From Bacteroidales bacterium (GTDB lineage Bacteria; Bacteroidota; Bacteroidia; Bacteroidales; UBA932), in the NCBI GenBank assembly GCA_017616475.1, contig JAFZYD010000024.1:1-32440 (forward strand): a stretch of DNA of 32,440 nt, written 5' to 3'. Positions 6,719 to 14,527 of the stretch are shown here, one piece after another; the stretch's first letter is position 1, and every line of letters begins with the position of its first letter. The translations under genes were made by a program, and so were the position numbers. The notes beneath the pieces are model-generated. The model worked only from the letters and a program-made list of their open reading frames with translations. It was not told where the DNA came from and ran no database searches.

Positions 6719-8785
6719 TCACATTTCTATTTTGTGCCCAGCAATAGGAATCTCGTCTGCTTTATGGGTTATCATTATAACGGTCGTGCCGCGTTCTCGG
6801 TTAATCTTCTTTATCACCTCCAGCATCTTCTGTTGCGAGGCGGCGTCCAGAGAGTTGGTGGCTTCGTCCAGTATCAAGATGTCGCTGCCGCGGTAGAGCG
6901 CCGCCGCAATGGCTATTCGCTGCTTCTGCCCGCCCGAAAGCCGGCACCCCGATTCGCCCACCATAGTCGCCAGGCCGCGAGGGAGTTCCTGCAGCAGCGG
7001 CTCCAGTCCCAAGTCTACCAGCAGCCGTGCTACCCGCTCCAGATCCTGCCCCCTGCGCTCGCAGGTAATGTTGTAAAGTATTGTGTCGTCGAACAACCGC
7101 ACCTCCTGCGGCACTATGGTTATCTTTTTGCGCCATTTCTCCAAACTGAACAGGGAAATGTCTATCCCTCCCAGCGTAATGGAGCCCTTAGACGGGGTGT
7201 AAAGCCGCATTGCCAGCGCCGCCAGGGAACTTTTTCCGCATCCGCTGGCCCCCTTCACCACGGTTATCTCTCCCTCCGGGAAACGGGCGTTGAAATGGTC
7301 CAGCAGGGTGGGGGCGCCCGGGTAGGAGAAGGTTATATCTTCGAAGCACAGGTCGCCGCCTCCCGCCGGCGGGTCGCAACCATCCGTCGGCTCTTCTGCC
7401 AGGTCCATCACCTCGAACAACCTTTGGGACGATATTTTGGTCTGGGTAATAAGTGAACTCACACCGACCAACTGCGCCAGGGGCGCGGAGAAGAACGACG
7501 TTATGGCGTAGAAACCCACCAGCGTGCCCACGCTCAGGCCACCCTTCAAAATGACCAGAGAACCGGCCGAAAGCAGCATTATTGTAAGAAATTTGGATGT
7601 GGCCTCCGCCAGCAGCGAGTACCGGCTCTGGGCGCGACCGCCGCCGAACATCTTGCCGCATAGGGAGATGTATTGGGCTTCTATGGCCCGCGCCGCTTCG
7701 CTTTCGCGGCATGCATATTTGATGCTTCGCACTGCGGTAATAGCCTCCACGCACTTGCGTTGGAACGCCGTACTGTCGGTAATTATTTCGCGGTTGAAGC
7801 GGCTCCCCGCTTTGGAGGCAAGGTAAAAAATCAAGGTGTAGACCGGCACGAAAAGGGCCGTTAGCAGCGCCAGTTTCCAGTGGAAAGTGAACATCAGCAC
7901 GAACGCCGTCAGCAGCGTGATTATGCTAATCACGATAGACGGCACCCCCTCCGTCACGAACCGTCGCACGGTGTACGCGTCGCCAATTCGGGAGTTTATT
8001 TCCCCGGCGCCGCGCTGGGTAAAGAAAGCCACAGGCAGACGGAAGAGGTGTCTGATGTAGGTACTGATGAGTTTAGAGTCAATGCCTGTGGCTGCGGACA
8101 ACAGAGTGTTGGTCCTTTGAATACCGATTATTAAAGCAAGAACAGAAATAAGAGCCATAACGATGGCAGGGCCCGCGATGCGAGATGCATCACCATTCGG
8201 TATGACTTTGTCTATATAATATTGTAGGAACAGCGAAAAACTGATTCCCAACATTATGTACAGTATCGACAATATGGTTGAGGTTATTATTTCCCTGCCG
8301 TACAGCGAGAATAATCTCCGCAGCCGGGTGCCGGTGGACAGGGTGCTGTCCCCTGGGTGAAACCCCTCGCCGGGCGAAACCAGCACCAAATATCCACTCC
8401 ACGTTGCCGTGAATTCATCCCGGGTCTTTTTTACAATTTTCCCCTCTGCCGGGTCCATAATGCTCACTGTAGCATCATTCACGGCGCAAAGCACCACAAA
8501 ATGGGGGTCGCCCTCCGCGTTGGTCACGTGCATTATGGCCGGCAGCTGCTCCGCTCCGACGGCCTCCAGGTCCTTTGCGGGAGATTTGAGCGGCCTGGCG
8601 TCCAGGTTAACTGTCTGGCAGCCGTCCATAATACCTTTTATAGTGGTGCCCTCCATTCCCGCTCCGCACACCTGGCGGAGGGTTGCGATGGGCAGCACCA
8701 GCCCGTAATAGCGGGCTATGGCGGCTATGCAGGCCACTGCGCAGTCGGTTTGGTCGTGTTGCTTGACAGGCTTTACTGTTTTCAT
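6719..8785 (-). CDS. Peptidase C39-containing ABC transporter (PCAT), bacteriocin processing and export
   Basis: This 688-residue fusion of protease, membrane domain and ATPase starts at ATG 8785. The C39 domain (about 1-130) has Q12 and nucleophile C15 in HDQTDCAVACIAAIARYYG, H95 in GDPHFVVL and D111 in IMDPAEG, so the catalytic triad looks complete. Membrane helices fill about 155-430. The ATPase has Walker A GASGCGKSS, signature LSGGQKQRIAIAAAL, Walker B ILILDEATNSLD and H-loop MITHKADE. Such proteins cut leaders after Gly-Gly and export the core with ATP. The two proteins encoded immediately downstream carry GG leaders, and tolC and an adaptor follow, so these peptides are the probable substrates. 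An in-frame TTG at 8842 is less likely because the C39 domain begins right after the ATG. Confidence 0.94.
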   Translation of the reverse strand: MKTVKPVKQHDQTDCAVACIAAIARYYGLVLPIATLRQVCGAGMEGTTIKGIMDGCQTVNLDARPLKSPAKDLEAVGAEQLPAIMHVTNAEGDPHFVVLCAVNDATVSIMDPAEGKIVKKTRDEFTATWSGYLVLVSPGEGFHPGDSTLSTGTRLRRLFSLYGREIITSTILSILYIMLGISFSLFLQYYIDKVIPNGDASRIAGPAIVMALISVLALIIGIQRTNTLLSAATGIDSKLISTYIRHLFRLPVAFFTQRGAGEINSRIGDAYTVRRFVTEGVPSIVISIITLLTAFVLMFTFHWKLALLTALFVPVYTLIFYLASKAGSRFNREIITDSTAFQRKCVEAITAVRSIKYACRESEAARAIEAQYISLCGKMFGGGRAQSRYSLLAEATSKFLTIMLLSAGSLVILKGGLSVGTLVGFYAITSFFSAPLAQLVGVSSLITQTKISSQRLFEVMDLAEEPTDGCDPPAGGGDLCFEDITFSYPGAPTLLDHFNARFPEGEITVVKGASGCGKSSLAALAMRLYTPSKGSITLGGIDISLFSLEKWRKKITIVPQEVRLFDDTILYNITCERRGQDLERVARLLVDLGLEPLLQELPRGLATMVGESGCRLSGGQKQRIAIAAALYRGSDILILDEATNSLDAASQQKMLEVIKKINRERGTTVIMITHKADEIPIAGHKIEM

Positions 8786-8841
8786 ATCTCTCGCACTTGT
8801 TAGTTTATTTGTCTTTCCAAAGGCCCCGGGCCGCAAAAACA

Positions 8842-8940
8842 AGAGAGCGCGCGCTGTTTATAGTGGCCGTGCTAAGTCTGGTACTTTACCCACTATAGAC
8901 AGTTGAGAATCCGGGCACATAAATAGCGCGCTGGCTCTCT
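8842..8940. repeat. Nested inverted repeat / structured leader ahead of the PCAT operon
   Basis: Outer arms 8842-8854 and 8926-8940 pair as 7 bp plus 6 bp with a two-base bulge (AGAGAGC with GCTCTCT, and GCGCGC with GCGCGC). Inside, CTGTTTATAGTGG at 8854-8866 pairs with CCACTATAGACAG at 8890-8902 with one mismatch and a 23-base loop. On the minus strand the final GC-rich arm is followed by TGTTTTT, a terminator-like arrangement about 50 bases before the PCAT ATG. It may be an attenuator or structured leader, a small RNA, or a remnant of a mobile inverted repeat. The remaining parts of the gap 8786-9066 show no gene. Confidence 0.55.
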
Positions 8941-8982
8941 CCCTTTTCGCGTCTGCACTTATCGGGTCCCTTCGTCCGATGG

Positions 8983-8990
8983 CAAAGATG
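8983..8990 (-). promoter_or_regulatory. Possible -7 box for the peptide export operon
   Basis: CATCTTTG on the minus strand differs from TAnnTTTG by one base. If used, the transcript would begin about 8975 and carry a leader of roughly 190 bases containing the nested inverted repeat. No -33 element is visible at the normal distance, so this is a weak call. Confidence 0.3.
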
Positions 8991-9066
8991 AGGCGAAAAA
9001 AACGGCTAGCTGCGCATTATTCTCAAAATCTGCGAAATTGAGACGTGCAAAACAGAAAAAGTTTTT

Positions 9067-9552
9067 TTAAAAAAGTTGCTTCAAATATGGAAAGACCGTT
9101 TCTACGAGCTTCAGAAGCGGTTTGAAGAATCTGGACTCGGCCAGTTTCTCTTCCGGGATGAAACTAATGAGGTTGTTGGCGGAGTTTACCAGGTAGATTA
9201 AGGTGCCCACTATGAGGGCGCAGGTGACCAGCGAGAGAGCCAGCCCCAGCAGCCGGTTGAGCCACCCGAGCAGGGTTATATTTAGAAGCTTCTCCAACAA
9301 AGTGCCTAAAAGATTGAGAACCAGGGCGACAGCCAGGAAAATTGCGGCGAAGGAGACGGCTTTGATCCAGAACGGCTCCCAGGAAAAACGCTGCGAGAGC
9401 CACTGCGCCACGGTGTCGGAAAACTTGGCGGAGGCCCATAGGCCCAGAACAATAACCGCCAGCGCCACCAACTGCCTCACAAAGCCGTTCTTGAGCCCCA
9501 GGAAAATGGCTGGCAGAAAACACGCTGCAATAATGATGTCGATAGTTCCCAT
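9067..9552 (-). CDS. cvpA: CvpA family inner membrane protein
   Basis: This 161-residue protein with about four membrane helices starts at ATG 9552 (an in-frame TTG lies two codons upstream). The N-terminus GTIDIIIAACFLPAIFLGLK and following GFVRQLVALAVIVLGLWAS fit the CvpA/colicin V production family, found in nearly all Bacteroidota. Its biochemical function is unsettled; family members are linked to envelope homeostasis and, in Enterobacteria, purine operon context and colicin V production. It is divergent from ileS across a 70-base gap. The neighbouring PCAT operon is on the same strand 281 bases downstream. A functional link with peptide export is not shown by the sequence. Confidence 0.88.
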   Translation of the reverse strand: MGTIDIIIAACFLPAIFLGLKNGFVRQLVALAVIVLGLWASAKFSDTVAQWLSQRFSWEPFWIKAVSFAAIFLAVALVLNLLGTLLEKLLNITLLGWLNRLLGLALSLVTCALIVGTLIYLVNSANNLISFIPEEKLAESRFFKPLLKLVETVFPYLKQLF

Positions 9553-9590
9553 AGGCAATATTTGACTGACGCAAATTTAGTAAATAATAT

Positions 9591-9598
9591 TATCTTTG
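9591..9598 (+). promoter_or_regulatory. Bacteroidota -7 box TATCTTTG for ileS
   Basis: TATCTTTG matches TAnnTTTG in full. Transcription would start near 9605, leaving a leader of about 18 bases before the ATG at 9623. This also argues against the longer reading that begins at TTG 9596, which overlaps the box. A TTTG at 9561 is too far upstream to be a regular -33 element. Confidence 0.6.
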
Positions 9599-9622
9599 CC
9601 GTTCATTAATGCACAAACAGTT

Positions 9623-12600
9623 ATGAGTTTTCCCGAGTATAAGAACATAGATTTGGTCGAGGTGAACCGCACCGTACTCGACGCCTGGCACAAAGAGGAT
9701 GCTTTCAAGAAAGTTCTTAAGTTGCGCGAGGGCGCACCCAAGTTCATTTTCTTTGAAGGCCCGCCGTCTGCTAACGGTATGCCCGGCATCCACCACGTGA
9801 TGGCCCGTTCCATCAAGGACGCCATCTGCCGCTACAAAACCCAGAGCGGCTATCTGGTGGAGCGCAAGGCTGGTTGGGACACCCACGGCCTCCCCGTGGA
9901 GCTGGGTGTGGAAAAGATGCTCGGCATCACCAAAGAAGACATCGGGAAAAAGATTTCGGTGGACGAATATAACAAGGCCTGCCGCCGCGAGGTAATGAAA
10001 TACACCGCGGAGTGGGTCAACCTCACGGACCGCATCGGCTACTGGGTCGATATGGAAAATCCCTACATCACATACGACAACGCATATATCGAGACCCTTT
10101 GGTATCTGCTCAAGGATATCTATAAGAAAGGTTATCTCTATAAAGGATACTCCATCCAGCCATATTCGCCCGCAGCCGGCACCGGTCTGTCCACCCACGA
10201 GTTGAACCAGCCCGGATGCTACCGCGACGTGAAGGATACCACCGTCACCGCACAGTTCCGCGTGGAGCGCAATGCCGCCTCAGAGAAGTTGTTTGCAGGC
10301 ACCTCTCTGCCCGTCTTCTTCCTGGCGTGGACCACTACACCCTGGACACTTCCCTCTAACACAGCGCTTTGCGTCGGCCCCAACATAGACTACGTGCGTG
10401 TGGAGAGCGTGAACCCCTACACCAAGGAGCCCGCAGTCTACGTGCTGGCCAAGGCTCTTGTGGGAGCCCATTTCAACGACAAAAACCCGTATCGTGTGCT
10501 GGACGGCGAGTTCAAGGGACGCGACCTGGCGGGCATCGGTTACGAGCAGTTGTTCCCCTGGGTCAACCCGGGCGAAGGCGCTTTCCGCGTGATCACCGGC
10601 GACTATGTGACCGTTGAGGACGGTACCGGCGTGGTGCACATCGCGCCCACTTTCGGTGCGGACGACGACAAGGTGGCCAAGGCCGCCGGCGTTCCTCCGT
10701 TGCAGATGGTGGATGCAGCAGGCAACCGTATGCCTATGGTAGACCGCACCGGCAAGTTCTTCCGGCTGGAAGATCTCGACCCTGCTTACGTGGCAGCCAA
10801 CGTTAACGCCAATCTTTACGGCGTGTATGCCGGCCGCTATGTCAAGAACGCCTACGACGCCACCCTCGGCCCGGACGACGCCACGCTGGATATAGACCTT
10901 TGCGTGGATCTCAAGCAGCAGGGCAAGGCCTTCAAAATTGAGAAGCACGTCCACAGCTATCCCCACTGCTGGCGCACCGACAAGCCGGTTCTCTATTATC
11001 CTCTGGACTCCTGGTTCATAAAGACCACCGCTGTGCAGCAGCAGATGATAGATATCAACAAGACCATAGTTTGGAAGCCCGAATCTACCGGCACCGGCCG
11101 CTTTGGCAAGTGGCTTGAGGGCATCCAGGACTGGAACCTCTCCCGCAGCCGCTACTGGGGCACTCCGCTGCCCGTCTGGCGCACGGAAGACGGCAAGTGC
11201 GAGAAATGCATCGGCAGCATAGAAGAGCTTTACAACGAGATAGACAAGGCCGTGGCCGCCGGCGTAATGGCAAGCAACCCGCTGCGCGAAAAGGGCTTTG
11301 TGCCGGGCGATTATTCCAAGGAGAACTACAACAAGATTGACCTCCATCGCCCTTATGTAGACGATATATTCCTGGTGAGCGACAGCGGCGCCAAGATGCT
11401 CCGCGAGACCGACCTGATTGACGTTTGGTTCGACTCCGGTTCAATGCCGTATGCACAGGAAGGGCTCAAGAATCTCGGCAAGCCCCAGTTCACACAGTCG
11501 GCGGAATTCATTGCCGAGGGCGTGGACCAGACCCGTGGCTGGTTCTACACACTGCACGCAATTCACACTATGGTGAGCGGTACCTGCGCCTTCAAACACG
11601 TGATTTCCAACGGTTTGGTGCTGGACAAGAACGGCAATAAGATGAGCAAGCGCCTGGGCAATGCGGTAGATCCGTTCAAGGCTCTGGACCAGTACGGTGC
11701 CGACGCCCTTCGCTGGTATATGCTCACCAACGCCCAGCCTTGGGACAACCTCCGATTCGACGAATCGGGAGTGGACGAAGTGCGCCGCAAATACTTCGGT
11801 ACCCTCTACAACACATATTCGTTCTTCGCCCTCTACGCCAATGTAGATAAGTTCGACCCCCGCGCGCCCAAGGCGCCGGAGGCCGCGCTGCGCGAAATAG
11901 ACCGCTGGCTGATTTCGCTGCTCAACACCCTTGTGAAGGATGTTACGGCCGCATATGAAGATTACGATATCACCACCGCAGGCCGCCTCATCCAGAATTT
12001 TGTGTGCGACAATCTCAGCAACTGGTATGTCCGCCTCAACCGCAAGCGTTTCTGGGGCGGCTCAATGAACGACGACAAACTGGCTGCATATCAGACGCTT
12101 TACGAGGCGCTCAAGGTGGTGGCGCAGCTTTCGGCTCCCATCTCGCCCTTCTACAGCGACCGTCTGTGGCGCGACCTGGACCCGGCCGCCGGCAGCGTCC
12201 ATTTCACAATGATGCCCGCCGCCGATTCTTCCAAGATAGACGCTGAACTGGAGGAGCGGATGCGCCTGGCCCAGCAAAGTTCTTCTATGGTGCTGGCGCT
12301 GCGCCGCAAGGTAAACATCAAGGTCCGCCAGCCTCTTGCAAAACTCGTAATTCCGGTGCTCAACTCCCACCTGCGCGAACAGTTCGAAAAGGTGGAGCAG
12401 CTGGTTCTGGGCGAGGTCAATGTAAAGGAGGTTGAATATATCACCGATACCACCGGCCTGATAACCAAGAAGATAAAGCCCAACTTCAAGACTTTGGGCA
12501 AGAAGTACGGCAAGCAGATGAAGGAGATTGCCGCTCTCTTTGCCGGGATGGACCAGCAGACCATAGCCGCAATAGAAAGGGCGGGGGACTATTCGCTCTC

Positions 12601-12988
12601 GCTCCCTTCCGGTCCGGTGGCCCTCACCGCAGAAGATTACACCATCTCCTCCGAGGATATGGAGGGGTGGCTGGTCGCTTCCGAGGGGCAGCTCACCGTC
12701 GCCTTGGACGTTACCCTTACCGATGACCTCCGCCGCGAGGGCGTGGCCCGCGAACTGGTGAACCGCATCCAGAACCTGCGCAAGGACAGCGGCTTTGACG
12801 TCACAGACCGCATCAACGTCACCATAGAGAATCTGCCGGAGGTGGCCGATTCGCTGGTTTCTTTTGCAGATTATCTTAAAGATCAAGTGCTCGCGCTTAA
12901 CATTAATCTGGACAGCGACTTCGGTGGCACGAAAGTGGAATGGGGCGATGATGCACAAATTGAAATCAAAGTGGTTAAAGTTGCTTAA
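9623..12988 (+). CDS. ileS: Isoleucyl-tRNA synthetase
   Basis: This 1121-residue class I synthetase charges tRNA-Ile in the cytoplasm. It shows the N-terminal block FFEGPPSANGMPGIHHVMAR (43-62), where the HIGH motif has the form PGIHH. The CP1 editing domain is marked by TTPWTLPSNTALCV and DGTGVVHIAPTFGADD, the binding segment by WFDSGSMPYAQ, and the KMSKR loop is at residues 673-677. An anticodon-binding helical domain fills the last third. Length and sequence type fit the longer Bacteroidota enzyme, which is closer to the eukaryotic/type 2 group than to E. coli IleRS. That group is associated with lower mupirocin sensitivity in other bacteria, which I mention only as family knowledge. The start is supported by the -7 box at 9591-9598. 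Confidence 0.97.
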   Translation: MSFPEYKNIDLVEVNRTVLDAWHKEDAFKKVLKLREGAPKFIFFEGPPSANGMPGIHHVMARSIKDAICRYKTQSGYLVERKAGWDTHGLPVELGVEKMLGITKEDIGKKISVDEYNKACRREVMKYTAEWVNLTDRIGYWVDMENPYITYDNAYIETLWYLLKDIYKKGYLYKGYSIQPYSPAAGTGLSTHELNQPGCYRDVKDTTVTAQFRVERNAASEKLFAGTSLPVFFLAWTTTPWTLPSNTALCVGPNIDYVRVESVNPYTKEPAVYVLAKALVGAHFNDKNPYRVLDGEFKGRDLAGIGYEQLFPWVNPGEGAFRVITGDYVTVEDGTGVVHIAPTFGADDDKVAKAAGVPPLQMVDAAGNRMPMVDRTGKFFRLEDLDPAYVAANVNANLYGVYAGRYVKNAYDATLGPDDATLDIDLCVDLKQQGKAFKIEKHVHSYPHCWRTDKPVLYYPLDSWFIKTTAVQQQMIDINKTIVWKPESTGTGRFGKWLEGIQDWNLSRSRYWGTPLPVWRTEDGKCEKCIGSIEELYNEIDKAVAAGVMASNPLREKGFVPGDYSKENYNKIDLHRPYVDDIFLVSDSGAKMLRETDLIDVWFDSGSMPYAQEGLKNLGKPQFTQSAEFIAEGVDQTRGWFYTLHAIHTMVSGTCAFKHVISNGLVLDKNGNKMSKRLGNAVDPFKALDQYGADALRWYMLTNAQPWDNLRFDESGVDEVRRKYFGTLYNTYSFFALYANVDKFDPRAPKAPEAALREIDRWLISLLNTLVKDVTAAYEDYDITTAGRLIQNFVCDNLSNWYVRLNRKRFWGGSMNDDKLAAYQTLYEALKVVAQLSAPISPFYSDRLWRDLDPAAGSVHFTMMPAADSSKIDAELEERMRLAQQSSSMVLALRRKVNIKVRQPLAKLVIPVLNSHLREQFEKVEQLVLGEVNVKEVEYITDTTGLITKKIKPNFKTLGKKYGKQMKEIAALFAGMDQQTIAAIERAGDYSLSLPSGPVALTAEDYTISSEDMEGWLVASEGQLTVALDVTLTDDLRREGVARELVNRIQNLRKDSGFDVTDRINVTIENLPEVADSLVSFADYLKDQVLALNINLDSDFGGTKVEWGDDAQIEIKVVKVA

Positions 12989-13011
12989 TATTTTTTTCTT
13001 GAGTATATTTA
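12981..13011 (+). promoter_or_regulatory. Possible promoter for the dksA-like gene and lspA
   Basis: TTG at 12981 is followed after 20 bases by TATATTTA (13004-13011), one base from TAnnTTTG. Transcription would start about 13018, some 20 bases before the ATG at 13041. The TTG lies inside the last ileS codons, so read-through from ileS is equally possible. Confidence 0.4.
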
Positions 13012-13040
13012 CGGAATAATAATTCATAGACAATACAGAT

Positions 13041-13433
13041 ATGGCAGAGAATAAAGAGAAACAAGAGAAAGTTCGCTACAGCGACGCCGAGCTGCAGGAG
13101 TTCAAAGAGATGATTCTCGAGAAACTCGAGAAGGCCCGCGAAGAGTATGCAACTTTGAAGGCTGCAGTGGACCACAGCTCCAGCAACGACACCGAGGACA
13201 CTTCCCCGACATTCAAGGTGCTGGAAGAGGGCGCATCTTCTTCTGCAAAGGAAGAGTTGGGTCAGTTGGCAGCACGCCAGTACAAATTCATCCAGAATCT
13301 TGAGGCAGCGCTGGTGCGCATAGAGAACAAGACCTATGGAATCTGCCGCGAAACCGGCAAGCTTATCCCCAAGGAGCGCTTGAGACTGGTGCCTCACGCA
13401 ACCCTCTCCGTAGAAGCTAAAAACAAGCGTTAA
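13041..13433 (+). CDS. TraR/DksA family protein with degenerate zinc finger
   Basis: This 130-residue protein is predicted to have a long helical coiled-coil (about 14-95) and a C-terminal finger-like segment. The coiled-coil tip contains NDTEDTSP, resembling the D-x-x-D-x-A tip by which DksA reaches into the RNA polymerase secondary channel. The finger YGICRETGKLIPKERL with VPHATLSVEA keeps the family spacing. Only one of the four zinc-binding Cys is present (C102); the other three positions are T105, S123 and A126. Zinc binding is thus doubtful. This state is, as far as I recall, common in Bacteroidota relatives encoded next to lspA. Role in stringent-response transcription control is inferred from the family. 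It overlaps lspA by one base (TAATG). Confidence 0.87.
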   Translation: MAENKEKQEKVRYSDAELQEFKEMILEKLEKAREEYATLKAAVDHSSSNDTEDTSPTFKVLEEGASSSAKEELGQLAARQYKFIQNLEAALVRIENKTYGICRETGKLIPKERLRLVPHATLSVEAKNKR

Positions 13434-14089
13434 TGAAGCTCTCAAAGGGCGCCCGCATCACGCTGTTCGTGGTGGTTCTGTTGGTGATTGACCAGGTCAT
13501 AAAGATTCTGGTCAAAACCAATATGTGTCTTGGCGAGAGCATCCCGGTGTTCGGCACCTGGTTCCGGATCCATTTTATAGAGAATGTGGGGATGGCGTTC
13601 GGTATGAGTTTCGGCGGCGGAATAGGCAAGCTTCTGCTCACAATTTTCAGGATAATTCTGGGCATCGCCATCATTTTTTACATCCGTAACCTCCTCAAAA
13701 AGCCCGATACGCCCAACGGAGTGCTCTACGGCCTTGCGGCCATAATGTGCGGCGCCTTTGGCAATATAATAGACTCTCTGTTCTACGGCCTGATATTCAG
13801 CGAAAGCACGTTTACCCAGGTGGCGACTATGTTCCCGCCGGAAGGTGGCTACGCCGGGCTGTTTTTCGGCAAGGTGGTGGATATGTTCTATTTCCCCATA
13901 ATCGATACCACCTGGCCCTCCTGGATGCCGCTCGTAGGCGGCCAGCCGTTCCGCTTCTTCGACGCCATCTTCAACTTCGCAGACTCCTGCATAACCGTCG
14001 GCGCCATCTACCTGATACTCTTCCAATGGAAGTTCTTCAGCAAGGGTGAAAAGCAAGAAGAAGCTGCGGCGAAGCCTTCAAAGAAATAG
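13433..14089 (+). CDS. lspA: Lipoprotein signal peptidase (signal peptidase II)
   Basis: This 218-residue inner-membrane aspartyl protease removes signal peptides from prolipoproteins after diacylglyceryl transfer. The catalytic aspartates are visible in GNIIDSLFYG (D114) and FNFADSCITVG (D184), and the conserved IENVGMAFGM block lies at 49-58. A long insert between the two aspartates (about 121-178) makes the protein larger than the roughly 165 residues of E. coli LspA, as is usual in Bacteroidota. A charged tail rich in Lys, Glu and Ala ends the protein. The ATG overlaps the stop of the DksA-like gene. Several lipoproteins elsewhere in this window would be its substrates. Confidence 0.96.
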   Translation: MKLSKGARITLFVVVLLVIDQVIKILVKTNMCLGESIPVFGTWFRIHFIENVGMAFGMSFGGGIGKLLLTIFRIILGIAIIFYIRNLLKKPDTPNGVLYGLAAIMCGAFGNIIDSLFYGLIFSESTFTQVATMFPPEGGYAGLFFGKVVDMFYFPIIDTTWPSWMPLVGGQPFRFFDAIFNFADSCITVGAIYLILFQWKFFSKGEKQEEAAAKPSKK

Positions 14090-14090
14090 T

Positions 14091-14120
14091 TTTGGCACTT
14101 AAAAATAATATCTATATTTG
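14091..14120 (+). promoter_or_regulatory. tRNA-Ser promoter
   Basis: TTTG at 14091-14094 is followed after 18 bases by TATATTTG at 14113-14120, matching both the -33 and -7 elements of the Bacteroidota primary sigma factor. The expected start is near 14128, 17 bases before the mature tRNA. It begins one base after the lspA stop codon. It is the best promoter in the window. Confidence 0.75.
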
Positions 14121-14144
14121 CACTCCCTTTACACAAAGGGTTTT

Positions 14145-14229
14145 GGAGAGGTGGTAGAGTGGTCGATTACGGCAGTCTTGAAAACTGTTGAACGGCAACG
14201 TTCCGGGGGTTCGAATCCCTCCCTCTCCG
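14145..14229 (+). tRNA. tRNA-Ser (anticodon UGA)
   Basis: An 85-base class II tRNA with acceptor arms GGAGAGG (14145-14151) and CCTCTCC (14222-14228). The anticodon loop CTTGAAA is closed by CAGT and ACTG and gives anticodon TGA. A long variable arm follows (about 14190-14204). The T-arm GGGGG, TTCGAAT, CCCTC completes the cloverleaf. CCA is not encoded. It reads UCA and related Ser codons. Confidence 0.96.
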
Positions 14230-14241
14230 CGAAGACACAAG

Positions 14242-14272
14242 CAGCTGGTCGCGTTAGCGGCCGGCTGTTTTT
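14242..14272 (+). terminator. Intrinsic terminator after tRNA-Ser
   Basis: An 11-bp stem (CAGCTGGTCGC with GCGGCCGGCTG, two G-T pairs) around the loop GTTA is followed directly by five T. It starts 13 bases after the tRNA end and should end its transcript. Confidence 0.85.
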
Positions 14273-14287
14273 GCCTTTTGGGCTCGT

Positions 14288-14520
14288 CGAAAGCTTGCTT
14301 TCGTAAGGGCTCGAAAGCGAACACAGCCACGGTGGCTCGCTAGAGCCACCAGCTGCGCCCTCGTCTTTGCAAGGGCCCCAGCGGCGAGCGTTTGAGGGAA
14401 TGCGCAGGATGCGTCAGCATCCGAGCACAATCCCGAGCTTTGCGAGGGAATGCGCAGCCCGAAGGGCGAGCACAATCCCGGAGAGGGAAAGCTGGCTTTC
14501 CAGATGGCGCCTCCGGCGAA
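14288..14520. repeat. Cluster of short palindromes with a repeated, covarying hairpin element
   Basis: This gene-free stretch holds at least six short stems: CGAAAGC/GCTTTCG (14288-14303), GGTGGCTC/GAGCCACC (14331-14350), GGATGC/GCATCC (14407-14422), GCCC/GGGC (14457-14467), GGAAAGC/GCTTTCC (near 14486-14501) and a GC-rich one near 14507-14518. Two of them lie in copies of one element (14394-14435 and 14444-14480): both start GAGGGAATGCGCAG and end GAGCACAATCCCG, but the stem in the middle differs while still pairing. The flanks themselves can pair with two single mismatches. A third partial copy begins with GAGGGAAA at 14483. This resembles REP/BIME-type palindromic repeats. Short open frames here are not supported. 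Confidence 0.65.
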
Positions 14521-14527
14521 GAGCAAC

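Noticed and set aside
6453..6722. Longer precursor A starting at GTG 6722
   Set aside because: The extra 25 residues precede a normal ATG and would bury the double-glycine leader inside the protein, and the region contains a hairpin.
6719..8842. Longer PCAT from TTG 8842
   Set aside because: The extension would run into the outer arm of the inverted repeat and adds residues before a C39 domain that normally starts at the N-terminus.
8858..8920. A 20-codon leader peptide on the minus strand inside the inverted repeat
   Set aside because: It has an ATG and stop but no ribosome site, no codon run suggesting attenuation and no similarity to a precursor; kept only as a remark.
8842..8940. Invertible promoter flanked by inverted repeats, as in Bacteroides capsule loci
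   Set aside because: The enclosed segment is under 75 bases, no good promoter lies inside it, the arms are imperfect and no recombinase gene is in the window.
9596..12988. ileS starting at TTG 9596
   Set aside because: The start would overlap the -7 box TATCTTTG; the ATG at 9623 gives the normal N-terminus MSFPEYKNIDL.
14394..14480. Small CRISPR-like array
   Set aside because: Only two copies, the repeat is interrupted by a self-pairing stem, the variable parts are too short for spacers, and no cas gene is nearby.
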